A stretch of 64,000 nt of DNA from Cytobacillus sp. FSL H8-0458 (GCF_038002165.1 NZ_JBBOBR010000001.1:930001-994000); one strand, 5' to 3'. Shown: positions 43,287 to 52,395, counted from the stretch's first letter. Notes: generated by a model not told the origin, from the letters alone. Made by a program: numbers and translations.

Positions 43287-43302
43287 GTTTACCAAAGTAA
43301 AC
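43287..43302 (+). promoter_or_regulatory. Palindromic operator before the ZIP transporter
   Basis: GTTTACCAAAGTAAAC: perfect 6-bp arms with a 4-bp centre, 109 nt before the transporter gene. A metal-responsive repressor site is plausible but the regulator is not identified. Confidence 0.45.
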
Positions 43303-43410
43303 TTTTTAAGTTAGGCGCATATACTTATAGTAAATTGGCATTTATATTTTTTTAATGCAAAAGTTGCCCTTGAGAAACTTTTTGGCAATAGAGAAAAAGG
43401 AGAGAGCGGT

Positions 43411-44220
43411 ATGTCGCAGGAAGTATTATTTGCATTAGGTCTTACTTTGTTTGCCGGCTTAGCGACAGGTATTGGCAGTTTAATGGCTTTTTTCACTTCT
43501 AGAACGAATACGAAGTTTTTATCATTGGCACTTGGCTTTTCCGCAGGTGTGATGATTTATGTCTCCATGATTGAAATCTTTGTAAAAGCCAAAGATGCAC
43601 TTGTAGGAGCATTAGGTCAAGTAAGCGGGAACTGGGCAACTGTTGGAGGTTTTTTTGGGGGTATCCTCCTTATTGCATTAATTGACCGGTTTATTCCTAA
43701 AAAGGATAATCCCCATGAAGTGAGGACAGTTGAAGAAATGAATGATTCCGGCAATGCGGTCAAGGATCCGGCACTCTTAAAAATGGGGACCTTTGCGGCG
43801 CTGGCGATTGCGATTCATAACTTCCCGGAAGGAATTGCAACATTTACTTCTGCACTCCAGGATCCTTCGCTTGGAATCGCCATTGCGGCGGCCATTGCCA
43901 TTCATAATATACCAGAGGGAATTGCTGTCTCAGTTCCTGTCTATTATGCCACAGGAAGCAAGAAGAAGGCTTTTAAGCTATCATTTTTATCAGGGCTGTC
44001 AGAGCCGATTGGAGCTTTAGTGGCCTACTTGATTTTAATGCCATATTTAAACGATGTCATGTTTGGTGTCATTTTTGCCGCAGTTGCTGGAATAATGGTG
44101 TTCATTTCTCTTGATGAATTATTGCCGGCTGCCAAGAAGTACGATGAAGCCCATACCTCCATTTATGGTCTTGTGGCAGGGATGGCCGTGATGGCGCTCA
44201 GCCTCCTGCTGTTTATATAA
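43411..44220 (+). CDS. ZIP-family divalent metal transporter (ZupT-like)
   Basis: 269 residues, ATG 43411 with AAAAAGGAGAG upstream. Eight membrane segments; the ZIP metal path motifs are [18 protein letters not shown] and [24 protein letters not shown] in helices IV and V. Charged loop with [19 protein letters not shown] between helices III and IV. Imports zinc, and possibly Mn or Fe. Own transcription unit with a candidate operator upstream. Confidence 0.93.
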   Translation: MSQEVLFALGLTLFAGLATGIGSLMAFFTSRTNTKFLSLALGFSAGVMIYVSMIEIFVKAKDALVGALGQVSGNWATVGGFFGGILLIALIDRFIPKKDNPHEVRTVEEMNDSGNAVKDPALLKMGTFAALAIAIHNFPEGIATFTSALQDPSLGIAIAAAIAIHNIPEGIAVSVPVYYATGSKKKAFKLSFLSGLSEPIGALVAYLILMPYLNDVMFGVIFAAVAGIMVFISLDELLPAAKKYDEAHTSIYGLVAGMAVMALSLLLFI

Positions 44221-44221
44221 C

Positions 44222-44271
44222 AAAAAAGCAGTCTCCCGCACTGGTGCATGTTTGAGGGAGGCTGCTTTTTT
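44222..44271. terminator. Bidirectional terminator between ZIP and YitT genes
   Basis: AAAAAAGCAG / CTGCTTTTTT with inner CTCCC / GGGAG pairing. Confidence 0.85.
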
Positions 44272-44272
44272 A

Positions 44273-45139
44273 TTAGTGCGCTGTACCTTTATCAAAATTG
44301 CTGCCGCTGACATCGGCAATATTTTCAATAGCCACTAATGCTCCAGGGTCAATATCTTCCACTATGGAACGGAGCGTTGATAGTTCAATCCTTGTTACGA
44401 TTGTATAAATGATCTTTTTGGGCTCTCCGGTAAAAACACCCTGGCCCTGAATATAGGTCATTCCTCGTCCCAATTGCTTCTGGAGCTCAGCTGAGATTTC
44501 TTCAGGCACATCAGAAATGATTGTAACCGACTTCAGCTCTTCCATACCTTCCACAACGATATCAATCATCTTATAAGCAATATAATAGGTGATAATGGAG
44601 TACATGGCTGTTTCCCAGCTGAAAACGAGAAAAGCTGCAAGAATAAAGATAAATACGTTGACAATCATGATAAATTGGCCGACAGATACCGGACGCTTCT
44701 TGCTGACCAGGATGGCGATAATCTCTGATCCATCCAAAGCCCCGCCAGTTCTGATCACAAGTCCAACCCCTGTTCCCAGAATGACTGCACCAATGACTGT
44801 TGCCAGAAATAAATCATCTGTAACAGGCTCAAAGTGATGGAGATATGCGGTACTTGCGGATAAAACAATTACTCCGAATAAGGTATGTACCGTGAATTTC
44901 ATTCCGATTTTGCGATAGCCAATATAAAGAAATGGCAGGTTTAGAATAATTAAAAATATACTCATGGTCATCCCGGTCAGCTCTGCAGCAATTATGGAAA
45001 GACCGATAACACCGCCATCAAGAATGCTGTTGGGAACGAGGAAAAACTCAAGTCCTGCTGCTGCAATCATCGCACCTATCGTGATCATGATGAGCTGTTT
45101 TACCTCTTTTACTACCCGCTTTTTCTTCGTCATTGCCAT
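44273..45139 (-). CDS. YitT family membrane protein
   Basis: 288 residues, ATG 45139 after GAGGGGC. Five membrane segments in the first 190 residues with the YitT motifs AAAGLEFFLVPNSILDGGVIGLSII, GTGVGLVIRTGGALDGSEIIAILVSKKRPVSVGQFIMIVNVFIF, followed by a C-terminal DUF2179 domain (VTIISDVPEEISAELQKQLGRGMTYIQGQGVFTGEPKKIIYTIVTRIE). Function of the family is not settled; B. subtilis has several paralogues. Confidence 0.9.
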   Translation of the reverse strand: MAMTKKKRVVKEVKQLIMITIGAMIAAAGLEFFLVPNSILDGGVIGLSIIAAELTGMTMSIFLIILNLPFLYIGYRKIGMKFTVHTLFGVIVLSASTAYLHHFEPVTDDLFLATVIGAVILGTGVGLVIRTGGALDGSEIIAILVSKKRPVSVGQFIMIVNVFIFILAAFLVFSWETAMYSIITYYIAYKMIDIVVEGMEELKSVTIISDVPEEISAELQKQLGRGMTYIQGQGVFTGEPKKIIYTIVTRIELSTLRSIVEDIDPGALVAIENIADVSGSNFDKGTAH

Positions 45140-45288
45140 ATGATCAAGCCCCTCTTTTTAAAATACTTACATATTATAGCACTTATTAGGGTGGTTTTTT
45201 TAGTAAGAATTACTTTGGCTTCAAAAGAAGGAATAAAAGCACAGATGTTGAATGTAATTAAACGGATTCGGCATGGGAAGGTGATTAT

Positions 45289-45822
45289 TTGAAAAGAGTG
45301 ATGGTGATTGGGATTTCAGCAGGTGCAGGAAAATCAACCTTTGCCAGAAAATTGCGCGAGAAAACAGGCATTGAGGTACACCATTTGGATGCGGTTTTCT
45401 GGAAGCCTGGCTGGGTGGAAAGCGGGTTTCAGGAATTTTCGGATGCACAGCGTGAAATAGTGAAAAAAAAGCAGTGGATTATTGAAGGCAATTACAGCAA
45501 TACTTTTGAAATCAGGGCAGCTGCATGTGATACTGTCATATATCTGGAAGTCCCCCTCTATCTCTGTCTGTACAGAGTATTAAAAAGGTGGGTGACCAAT
45601 CTTGGCAAAACAAGGCCTGATATGGCTGCAGGCTGCAGAGAGAAAATGGACTGGAAGTTTATAAAATTCATTGTGACAACATACGGACTGCGCAAAAAGA
45701 AAATGGCTGAGCGGCTTGACAGGTTTGCAGCTGAAGGTAAAGAAGTCATAGTACTGAAAAACAGATTGGATATTGATTCTTTCCTTGAAGATTTCGATGT
45801 TAAGACTGACAATGCTTCATAA
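45289..45822 (+). CDS. P-loop kinase, FlaR/AdK-like
   Basis: 177 residues from TTG 45289 with GGGAAGGTGA upstream. Walker A GISAGAGKSTFARKL near the start, then VHHLDAVFWKPGWVESGFQEF and QWIIEGNYSNTFEIRAAACDTVIYLEVPLYLCLYRVLKRW. This is the topology-modulation/adenylate-kinase-like group of nucleoside or small-molecule kinases. Substrate unknown. A bidirectional terminator separates it from the convergent oxidoreductase gene. Confidence 0.82.
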   Translation: MKRVMVIGISAGAGKSTFARKLREKTGIEVHHLDAVFWKPGWVESGFQEFSDAQREIVKKKQWIIEGNYSNTFEIRAAACDTVIYLEVPLYLCLYRVLKRWVTNLGKTRPDMAAGCREKMDWKFIKFIVTTYGLRKKKMAERLDRFAAEGKEVIVLKNRLDIDSFLEDFDVKTDNAS

Positions 45823-45827
45823 AATAG

Positions 45828-45862
45828 TAATACCCCTGCACTTTTGCAGGGGTTATTCTTTT
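45828..45862. terminator. Bidirectional terminator
   Basis: AATACCCCTGCA / TGCAGGGGTTATT stem between two convergent genes, with a TTCTTTTC tail on the plus side. Confidence 0.78.
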
Positions 45863-47901
45863 CTGGTTTTTGAAACATTCACCCGGCCTGAAAAGAACAC
45901 GGCACCGCCGCCCATATCGGAAAGCCGGTCCGGTGTCAGCGAATTGACCAGATGTCTGGTTCCCGGGATATCTGCCCATATTCCCTGTGAAACTACTGTA
46001 CCTGGAAGGACAAGTTCTCCCACCGCAGCTTTGAGTTCGCATTCTCCGCGCTCATTCCAAACGCGGACGATCTCTCCATCTTCAATTCCATAATTCTTCG
46101 CATCCTTACTATTCAAGTGAAGACGAGGCTCCTTCTCCATGCCTGCATGTTTTTCATTATTTGAAAAGGTTGAATTTAAAAAGTTATGATTCGGTGCAGG
46201 CACAAATAGAAACGGGAATGTGTCGTCTTCCTTCAGCGGTTTATAATCAGGCAGAGGAGGATGTCCATCATCTTTCATTCTCTGCGAATATAATTCAATT
46301 TTTCCGCTTGGCGTGGACAGCCTGCCGGGAAACAGCGGTTTTACCCTCGCTTTGATGTACTTGTATTTCTTCAGGGATTCAGCATTAATTTCTTCAATGA
46401 AGGGGTTAGCTGAGAAATCTAATGCGGCATCAATCATCTCTTCTTCCGTTTCATTGAATACGGCATCATGATAGCCCATTCCTTCTGCAAGAAGCCGAAA
46501 CACTTCGACATTTGACTTTGACTCGCCATATGGTTCAATGACTGGCTCCTGAATCTGCATGTAGTGATGCCAATAGGATGAATATATGTCCGTATTCTCA
46601 AAAGAAGAAGACGCCGGAAGCACAATATCAGCATATTTGGCCGTTTCCGTTAAGAATAGATCGTGGACAACAAGGAACAAATCCTCTCTCTGCAGCCCTT
46701 GCCGGACTTTATTCCCTTCCGGTGCCACAACAGCAGGGTTGCTTCCATAGACATACATAGATTTAATTGGTTTTTCCAGGTCAAGCAATGCAGAACCGAT
46801 CCGATTCATATTAACAATGCGTGTATTCTTGTTATGCAGGAGATCAGGCCTTTGAAGGGCTCCAGTATTAAAAGCAAGATAGCCGGAGTTTCCCTTGATG
46901 GCACCGCCGCCCTTTAAGAGCCATTGCCCTGTAATGGCAGGAAGACATGCGATGGTGCGGATGCACATTCCTCCATTGTCATGATGCTGTGGCCCGTTGC
47001 CGATCCGTATAAAAGCGGGGGAACTCTCTCCATACATACGGGCTAATTTAATAATATCTTCTTTCGGCACACCTGTTATGCCGGCTGCTGTTTCAGGGTC
47101 ATATTGCTTCACATGTTCGCGAAGTTCCTCATGGCCAACCGTAAACTCCTCGAGAAAAGCTTCATCCACTAAATTTTCCGCAAACAGAACATGCATGATG
47201 CTAAGTGCCAGAGCAGCATCAGTGCCGGGTGTAATGGGGATAAACCAGTCGGCCATTTTCCCGGTCTGGTTTTTATGGACATCAATTACAACGATTTTCG
47301 CACCGCTTTTTCTTGCTTTTTGGGCGAGAATCATTTGATGCATGTTCGTGCTGACTGCATTAATGCCCCATAAAATTATAAGCTTTGAATGGATGGTATC
47401 CTCTGGGTCAATCCCAAAGCTGCCTCCCATTGTGTACGAATATCCTGCTGTACCGGCAGATTGGCAAATCGTCCTGTCAAGACGGGATGCTCCGAGTTTA
47501 TGGAAGAAGCGGCGGTCCATTCCTTCTGCGCTTAATCTGCCCATATTTCCATAGAAACTGTATGGCAGGATGCTATCAGGACCGTTTTCGGCAATTAGTT
47601 CCTTCCATCTGGAAGTTATCGTGTCTATAGCCTCTTTCCACCCAATTCGTACAAAATGCCCTTCACCTTTGGTCCCGGCACGCTTCATTGGATATTTGAG
47701 CCGATTCCGATCATAAATCCTTGAAGGCATGCTGCGGACCTTGTTGCATATATTCCCCTGTGTAACGGGATGATCGGGATCTCCTTCAATCTTTACGATT
47801 TTTCCTTCTTTTTTATGTACCAGAAGGCCGCATTGATCCGGGCAATCCAAGGAGCAGACAGATGGAAAAACACCATTTAAGGTACTGCTGTAAGAGTTCA
47901 T
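45853..47901 (-). CDS. Molybdopterin-dependent oxidoreductase (DMSO reductase family)
   Basis: 682 residues from ATG 47901, which has AGGAAGGAG nine bases upstream; ATG 47922 would place that site inside the gene. An N-terminal 4Fe-4S motif uses Cys16, Cys20, Cys24 and Cys52. Then come RIGWKEAIDTITSRWKELI, LWGINAVSTNMHQM, VVIDVHKNQTGKMADWFIPITPGTDAALAL and a C-terminal molydopterin dinucleotide-binding domain (LNSKDAKNYGIEDGEIVRVWNERGE). No signal peptide or electron-transfer subunit gene is next to it, so it may be a soluble YoaE/YyaE-like enzyme. The Mo ligand region (TICQSAGTAG) contains Cys. Confidence 0.88.
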   Translation of the reverse strand: MNSYSSTLNGVFPSVCSLDCPDQCGLLVHKKEGKIVKIEGDPDHPVTQGNICNKVRSMPSRIYDRNRLKYPMKRAGTKGEGHFVRIGWKEAIDTITSRWKELIAENGPDSILPYSFYGNMGRLSAEGMDRRFFHKLGASRLDRTICQSAGTAGYSYTMGGSFGIDPEDTIHSKLIILWGINAVSTNMHQMILAQKARKSGAKIVVIDVHKNQTGKMADWFIPITPGTDAALALSIMHVLFAENLVDEAFLEEFTVGHEELREHVKQYDPETAAGITGVPKEDIIKLARMYGESSPAFIRIGNGPQHHDNGGMCIRTIACLPAITGQWLLKGGGAIKGNSGYLAFNTGALQRPDLLHNKNTRIVNMNRIGSALLDLEKPIKSMYVYGSNPAVVAPEGNKVRQGLQREDLFLVVHDLFLTETAKYADIVLPASSSFENTDIYSSYWHHYMQIQEPVIEPYGESKSNVEVFRLLAEGMGYHDAVFNETEEEMIDAALDFSANPFIEEINAESLKKYKYIKARVKPLFPGRLSTPSGKIELYSQRMKDDGHPPLPDYKPLKEDDTFPFLFVPAPNHNFLNSTFSNNEKHAGMEKEPRLHLNSKDAKNYGIEDGEIVRVWNERGECELKAAVGELVLPGTVVSQGIWADIPGTRHLVNSLTPDRLSDMGGGAVFFSGRVNVSKTRKE

Positions 47902-48098
47902 ATCCACATACTCCTTCCTCATAGTAAATCGATCATACCATAAAATTCAGATTATATGATGGATGTCCGGGAGCAGCAGGGAAATTTCTAATATGAAACA
48001 TGAAACCTCATATTTGAAACTGTACTATGAAAAAACTTTTGTAAAATAGGTTTGTTAGATTTTGTGGTTCAGAATACAACTGAGCAGGTGAACAGGTA

Positions 48099-48776
48099 AT
48101 GGTACTGAAAATTGCGATTATAGATGATCATAAGCTTTACAGAGAAGGGGTTAAACGAATACTGGAAATGGAAGAGGGCATTGAAGTAGTTGCTGAAGGG
48201 GAAGATGGCCGCGATGCGCTCAAAATTGATAAAGCTTTTAAGCCGGATGTAATGATTATGGATATCGACATGCCAAATATGAATGGCATAAAAGCCACCG
48301 ATAAGCTGAGTGAAAACAAATCAAAAAGCAAAACCATTATTTTATCTTTTTATGACGATGAAAATTATGTCACCCGGGTGCTGCAGAATGGTGCTGCCGG
48401 ATACCTGATCAAAGATATTGGTGCCAAAAGGCTGATAGAAGCAATAAGGGTTGTTGCCGGCGGCGGCAGTTATCTGGATCCAAAGGTAACAAAAAATATT
48501 ATTAAGGAATACAGGAGACTTACAGAATTAAATTCAACAGGCCATTACTGCAATCAAAACTATCAGCGTCCGCTGCATATATTGACCCGGCGCGAATGTG
48601 AAGTGCTGCAGCTGCTGGCAGATGGAAATAGCAATACTGATATCAGTAAAATTCTTTTTATAAGCGATAAGACAGTTAAAAATCATGTTAGCAGCATTCT
48701 AAGAAAGATAAAGGTCCATGATCGGACACAGGCAGTATTACTGGCGATTAAAAGAGGCTGGGTTAGAATCGGTTAG
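48099..48776 (+). CDS. DegU-like response regulator, orphan
   Basis: 225 residues, ATG 48099. Receiver domain with Asp9, Asp10, phosphoacceptor Asp55 and the Lys in GYLIKDIG; C-terminal NarL/LuxR helix-turn-helix ([52 protein letters not shown]). The wording is very close to B. subtilis DegU ([30 protein letters not shown]), but no sensor kinase gene is next to it. It is probably a paralogue, since degU normally follows degS. A kinase encoded elsewhere, or non-canonical activation, is needed. Confidence 0.92.
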   Translation: MVLKIAIIDDHKLYREGVKRILEMEEGIEVVAEGEDGRDALKIDKAFKPDVMIMDIDMPNMNGIKATDKLSENKSKSKTIILSFYDDENYVTRVLQNGAAGYLIKDIGAKRLIEAIRVVAGGGSYLDPKVTKNIIKEYRRLTELNSTGHYCNQNYQRPLHILTRRECEVLQLLADGNSNTDISKILFISDKTVKNHVSSILRKIKVHDRTQAVLLAIKRGWVRIG

Positions 48777-48801
48777 GATTTTAAAAATGCACTGAATTTA
48801 T

Positions 48802-48832
48802 AAAAAGGCATGTTCTCAGAGCATGTCTTTTT
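48802..48832 (+). terminator. Terminator after the DegU-like gene
   Basis: AAAAAGGCATG / CATGTCTTTTT stem with one G-U pair. Confidence 0.83.
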
Positions 48833-48917
48833 ATGGTTGAGCTGTAAATTGGGATGAGTAAGCATTGACGGTAATAGAAAAGATATATTGGAAGAGCCTG
48901 AAAAGATAGGTGATAAC

Positions 48918-50414
48918 ATGAATAGGTTTTATAAACGCTACTCAGATTTAATTTTTCATTTGCTCAGTGAAAATAATTGGATCAGCTTAGCGCAGCTTGC
49001 AGAACGAACAGGCTTTTCCAAAAGCACGATATGGCGTGATCTGGAATTCCTGGAGACGATTATGCCGGGGGATTGGAAGCTCGCCAAGCATGAGTCCTTA
49101 GGCGTTAAGTTAAAAAAGCCTGAAAGCGGCACGCTTGAAAGCATCTTAAGAGAAATTCGCGAAAAAAATACGTATTTTCATACGTTAAAGCTGATTCTAA
49201 TGAGCGATGGAATTGACATTTCCCAAATATCCAATAAGGTGCATATTAGCCGTTCGACCGCATACCGACACATCGAGAAGCTGCAGGAAGTTCTGAAAGA
49301 ATCCCAGCTTACTTTAACTCCAAGTCCTTTCAAAGCAGTTGGTGATGAAAGAAATATCAGGCGTTTTCTCATGCAATACTTGGATTTGATGAGCTTTAGA
49401 CCTGAAGCTGAGAAGGATTGGCTGCATTCCGGAGGTTTTCAGCAGGCATTGCTGGAGGTAACATCAGGCCATTCGATGACACTCCGGACAGGAGCCATTC
49501 AACGCCTCAAAATGGTTATCTATATTTCAAATCTGCGTATGTCCAAGGGATATTTTGTATCGTTTCCAAAAGCTTTTCTGGATGCATATAAAGAAAGTAA
49601 ATATTTCCTAGCTGCCAAAGATTTAGTGCATTTTATAGCTAAAGCCAAAATTCCATCCAGGGAAACACAGCTTCAGGAGATACTGTTCTTTGCCGTTTAT
49701 TTAATGAGCGAGGAAAGGCCGACGAATCGGGCGCAGCATCTGCGTTATCTGCGCAGGAGGAGGATAGGTGAAAAAGAACATCCCTTTTCTGTCTACTTGG
49801 AACGCCTTTCTAACATAGCCGGCTTCAATCTGACAGATGATGATATCTTCTTATTTCACATTTACCAGACCTTTAAAAGGATCTATCTGGGGAAAGAATT
49901 TAATACGGAAACACTGCATAGCTCAATGCTTCAGCATCTTCCGTATTATGAGACTAACTCACTTTTTATAACATTAGAGAACTTGGGAGTCAAAACATTC
50001 TCGAAAATCCCCCTTGTTTTCAATAAACTGGATGTACTTGAGATTTTTACTCTTTTCCAGGCTGCTATTCTGCGAAGGAAGAATAAACATATCATACAGG
50101 CTGCACTGGTATGCCGTACTTATTACGAAAAAGATTATATCAGGGAAGTGCTAAAATATCATTTTGGAAACCAGCTTGCTATATCCACTCTTGATTCATC
50201 CAGCGTTGATTTAATTTCTGAATATGAAGAGTTTGATTTAGTCATTTCTACTGAGCTTTATCAGTCATCCAAGCTGATAGGACACCTGCCGGCCATACAT
50301 GTTTCTGCTTTTCCGACAGGGTCGGAGCTTATGGAAATCAGGCAATTCATACATGATCACTTCTTTGAACAAATTGGGCTGGACAAAGAATTGATCTATC
50401 CCTTTGAAAAATAA
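48918..50414 (+). CDS. Mga/AtxA-like multi-domain transcriptional regulator
   Basis: 498 residues from ATG 48918 (AGGTGA upstream); TTG 48888 would add ten residues. Two helix-turn-helix domains occur at the N-terminus (ISLAQLAERTGFSKSTIWRDLEFLE; IDISQISNKVHISRSTAYRHIEKLQEVL), followed by an alpha-helical PRD-like middle and a C-terminal EIIB-like fold (QAALVCRTYYEKDYIREVLKYHFGNQLAISTLD, YEEFDLVISTELYQ). This is the Mga/AtxA/AcpA architecture of virulence and sugar-linked regulators. The EIIB-like Cys (VCRT) is present. No PTS genes are nearby, so the targets are unknown. Confidence 0.8.
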   Translation: MNRFYKRYSDLIFHLLSENNWISLAQLAERTGFSKSTIWRDLEFLETIMPGDWKLAKHESLGVKLKKPESGTLESILREIREKNTYFHTLKLILMSDGIDISQISNKVHISRSTAYRHIEKLQEVLKESQLTLTPSPFKAVGDERNIRRFLMQYLDLMSFRPEAEKDWLHSGGFQQALLEVTSGHSMTLRTGAIQRLKMVIYISNLRMSKGYFVSFPKAFLDAYKESKYFLAAKDLVHFIAKAKIPSRETQLQEILFFAVYLMSEERPTNRAQHLRYLRRRRIGEKEHPFSVYLERLSNIAGFNLTDDDIFLFHIYQTFKRIYLGKEFNTETLHSSMLQHLPYYETNSLFITLENLGVKTFSKIPLVFNKLDVLEIFTLFQAAILRRKNKHIIQAALVCRTYYEKDYIREVLKYHFGNQLAISTLDSSSVDLISEYEEFDLVISTELYQSSKLIGHLPAIHVSAFPTGSELMEIRQFIHDHFFEQIGLDKELIYPFEK

Positions 50415-50486
50415 GCAGGTAAATATGAAGACGCCTTCAAACTGGTAAGGGGTTCCGTTTGGGGAGAGAAATTGACAAATAGCAAT

Positions 50487-50531
50487 AAAAATAGCAGGCT
50501 AATTCGCTTATGAATTAGACCTGCTATTTTT
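50487..50531 (+). terminator. Terminator after the Mga-like gene
   Basis: AAAAATAGCAGG / CCTGCTATTTTT with inner TAATTC / GAATTA; bidirectional shape. Confidence 0.82.
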
Positions 50532-50602
50532 GTTGTTATAACAATGTTTTCATTTAATTTTGTGGCGAATTAGCACTTTAATTAGTATCTTAATTATCAA
50601 GC

Positions 50603-50620
50603 GTACAATAATTATTGTAC
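50603..50620 (+). promoter_or_regulatory. 18-bp perfect palindrome
   Basis: GTACAATAATTATTGTAC. It matches 10 of 14 positions of the Fur-family PerR consensus TTATAAT-N-ATTATAA and shares a 14-mer with 9101-9114. No regulator gene is adjacent. Confidence 0.5.
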
Positions 50621-50838
50621 ACCAAAAAAAGAAGTGTCAATTAGTGTGCTAAATGACTTGTTAATCCGCAACTTGTCCTTGAGTAGAACCTTACTCTTTT
50701 GTGCCTCTAGGAAGGAATTGTGTAATACAATTGTAAATATTGAATATTCCATTAACGGGGCAGTTTTGTTGAAGAAGAATTTTTAATATATTCTCGAGAA
50801 AGGTCTTAAATCAAATAAAGCTTTTTTCGGAGGAAGAT

Positions 50839-51297
50839 ATGGAAGAGTTTAAAGTGAAGCAATTAAAAAGTCTGTTTTATATTGATTTAGCCCATTTAGA
50901 TAAGGAAAGCAAAGAAGAGGGTTTTTGGTTTCTTGATAGATTAGTTAATGATTTTGAAAATGGAACTAATAAATTTAATAAGTCTGGGGAATCTTTAAAT
51001 GGTTTGTTTAACAAAGAAGGTGTTCTAATTGCTATTGGAGGGCTTAATATAGATCCATTTTCAAATGATGAAAAAGTTGGACGGTTGAGAAGGTTCTATG
51101 TTTCTAATAATTATCGAAGGAGGGGTCTTGGAAGACTTTTGTTAACAAAAATAATTAACGATGCAAAACACATTTATAAGGTTTTAGTACTTCATACAGA
51201 TACAGAACAAGGAGATAAATTTTATACCTCTCTTGGATTTTCAAAGGAAAATATTTATCCAAATTCAACCCATTATTTAAGCCTATTTAATATGTGA
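50839..51297 (+). CDS. GNAT-family N-acetyltransferase
   Basis: 152 residues, ATG 50839 after CGGAGGAAG. Motif A is RRFYVSNNYRRRGLGRLLLTKIINDA and the end KVLVLHTDTEQGDKFYTSLGFSKENIY completes the GNAT fold. Codon use is visibly more AT-rich than the neighbouring metabolic genes, which may reflect recent arrival. Acceptor unknown. Confidence 0.86.
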   Translation: MEEFKVKQLKSLFYIDLAHLDKESKEEGFWFLDRLVNDFENGTNKFNKSGESLNGLFNKEGVLIAIGGLNIDPFSNDEKVGRLRRFYVSNNYRRRGLGRLLLTKIINDAKHIYKVLVLHTDTEQGDKFYTSLGFSKENIYPNSTHYLSLFNM

Positions 51298-51436
51298 TGT
51301 GTTATTAAAAAAATGATGCGTTATATGATCCAGCTGCCAAACCAGGTGCTTTTTGAACAAAAGGGGCAGGTTTGTGGAGGAAGAGCCCTTGAATGCTATC
51401 TCACTTTGTAGCCTTTCAAGAATTAATACAAAATAA

Positions 51437-51470
51437 AAAGGTACTTCCCTACAGTGAAAGCACCTTTACT
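51437..51470 (-). terminator. Terminator after the DinB-family gene
   Basis: On the minus strand AAAGGTGCTTTC pairs imperfectly with GGGAAGTACCTTTTTA, ending in T-rich sequence. Confidence 0.65.
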
Positions 51471-51475
51471 ATAAT

Positions 51476-51946
51476 TTAATCCCAGATTCTAATCCGTGGT
51501 ACCCCTGCAGTTCTTAAATAATCCAAAAGCTGGCCAGTGTGAATTGATTCGTGGTAGGCAATACGGAGGAGCATATCCCCCAAGTCTCTTATGTATCCTG
51601 AATCAGAGCGGTCTATCTTTATGTTTGTCAAATCTTCCTCAGAAAATGACTTGATTGTATCAATGAACTTATTGCGATATGGTTTTGCAAACTCCAATTC
51701 CGCGTTTACAGTAGTGAAAGGTCTATTTTCAAAAGGTGAAATAAACTCTGAAAGACTTCCTCTATTTATAAGTGCTAGGTGATAATAATGTTCACTTTCC
51801 AGAACATGCCTGATCATTTCTATGCAATTCATGGCTTCATCATCAGGCTTCCATTTTAATTTTTCTTCAGGAATTGATGTCCACACATTAACGCTTCTTC
51901 TTCGAACTTCATTAAAGTTTAAAATAATTAGGTCAATTGAATTCAA
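51476..51946 (-). CDS. DinB-family putative metal-dependent protein
   Basis: 156 residues from TTG 51946, which sits five bases after GGGAGGGG; longer in-frame starts are not supported. Four-helix DinB bundle with metal-binding His residues: NCIEMIRHVLESEHYYHLALI and RIAYHESIHTGQLLDYLRTAGVPR. Members act as thiol transferases or are of unknown role. Monocistronic. Confidence 0.86.
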   Translation of the reverse strand: MNSIDLIILNFNEVRRRSVNVWTSIPEEKLKWKPDDEAMNCIEMIRHVLESEHYYHLALINRGSLSEFISPFENRPFTTVNAELEFAKPYRNKFIDTIKSFSEEDLTNIKIDRSDSGYIRDLGDMLLRIAYHESIHTGQLLDYLRTAGVPRIRIWD

Positions 51947-52095
51947 TTGAACCCCTCCCTTAGTAGTCATAAATGAATTATACACGAATATATGTTCCGG
52001 TGGAATTTTTGTTGAGATTTATTAGAAACTATTTTAACGAATTACTACAAGTATTTGTGCCAGGTGGTAATCGAGACTGAATTGTTAATGTTCTT

Positions 52096-52395
52096 ATTAA
52101 ACAAAAGGGCAGGTTGCTTGCCATTGCACGAAATGAAAGTGCATCACTCCCAGCAATGGAACAGGATCAATACGTTTCTGTGGCAAATTTCAACAAATTA
52201 TCCTGGGCGCAGTTACTGGCTGGTTTAGACACGGTACGCTCCAACACGTTAAGCCTTATTTCAACCATTGATGATGCAGCATGGGTTCGTAATGGAATTG
52301 TAATGACCAGCCCCGTTTCGGTAGGTACCATTGCATATGGAATTGCCGGGCACGAGCTACACCATATGAAAGTGATTAGTGATAAATACTTATAA
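52096..52395 (+). pseudogene. DinB-family gene remnant (N-terminus lost)
   Basis: The frame ending at 52395 encodes about 94 residues: IARNESASLPAMEQDQYV, SVANFNKLSWAQLLAGLDTV and GIAGHELHHMKVISDKYL. This is the C-terminal two-thirds of the YfiT/DinB bundle (GHExHH is the metal site). The N-terminal 60-70 residues are missing, and the preceding bases have no start with a ribosome site. Probably non-functional. Confidence 0.7.

Larger units (their letters stand above)
50415..50838. other. AT-rich intergenic region with orphan operator-like repeats
   Basis: 424 bp without a gene. It holds the terminator 50487-50531, direct copies of TTAATTA (50578-50596 area), an 18-bp perfect palindrome at 50603-50620, and AACGGGGCAGTTTTGTTGAAG near 50755, a motif repeated downstream. 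Confidence 0.6.

Noticed and set aside
45773..47630. Plus-strand frames of 60-113 codons opposite the molybdopterin oxidoreductase
   Set aside because: All lie inside the oppositely oriented gene and lack domains or ribosome sites.
51313..51411. 33-codon frame after the GNAT gene
   Set aside because: No ribosome site and no similarity that I recognise; it runs through one copy of the GGGGCAGG motif.
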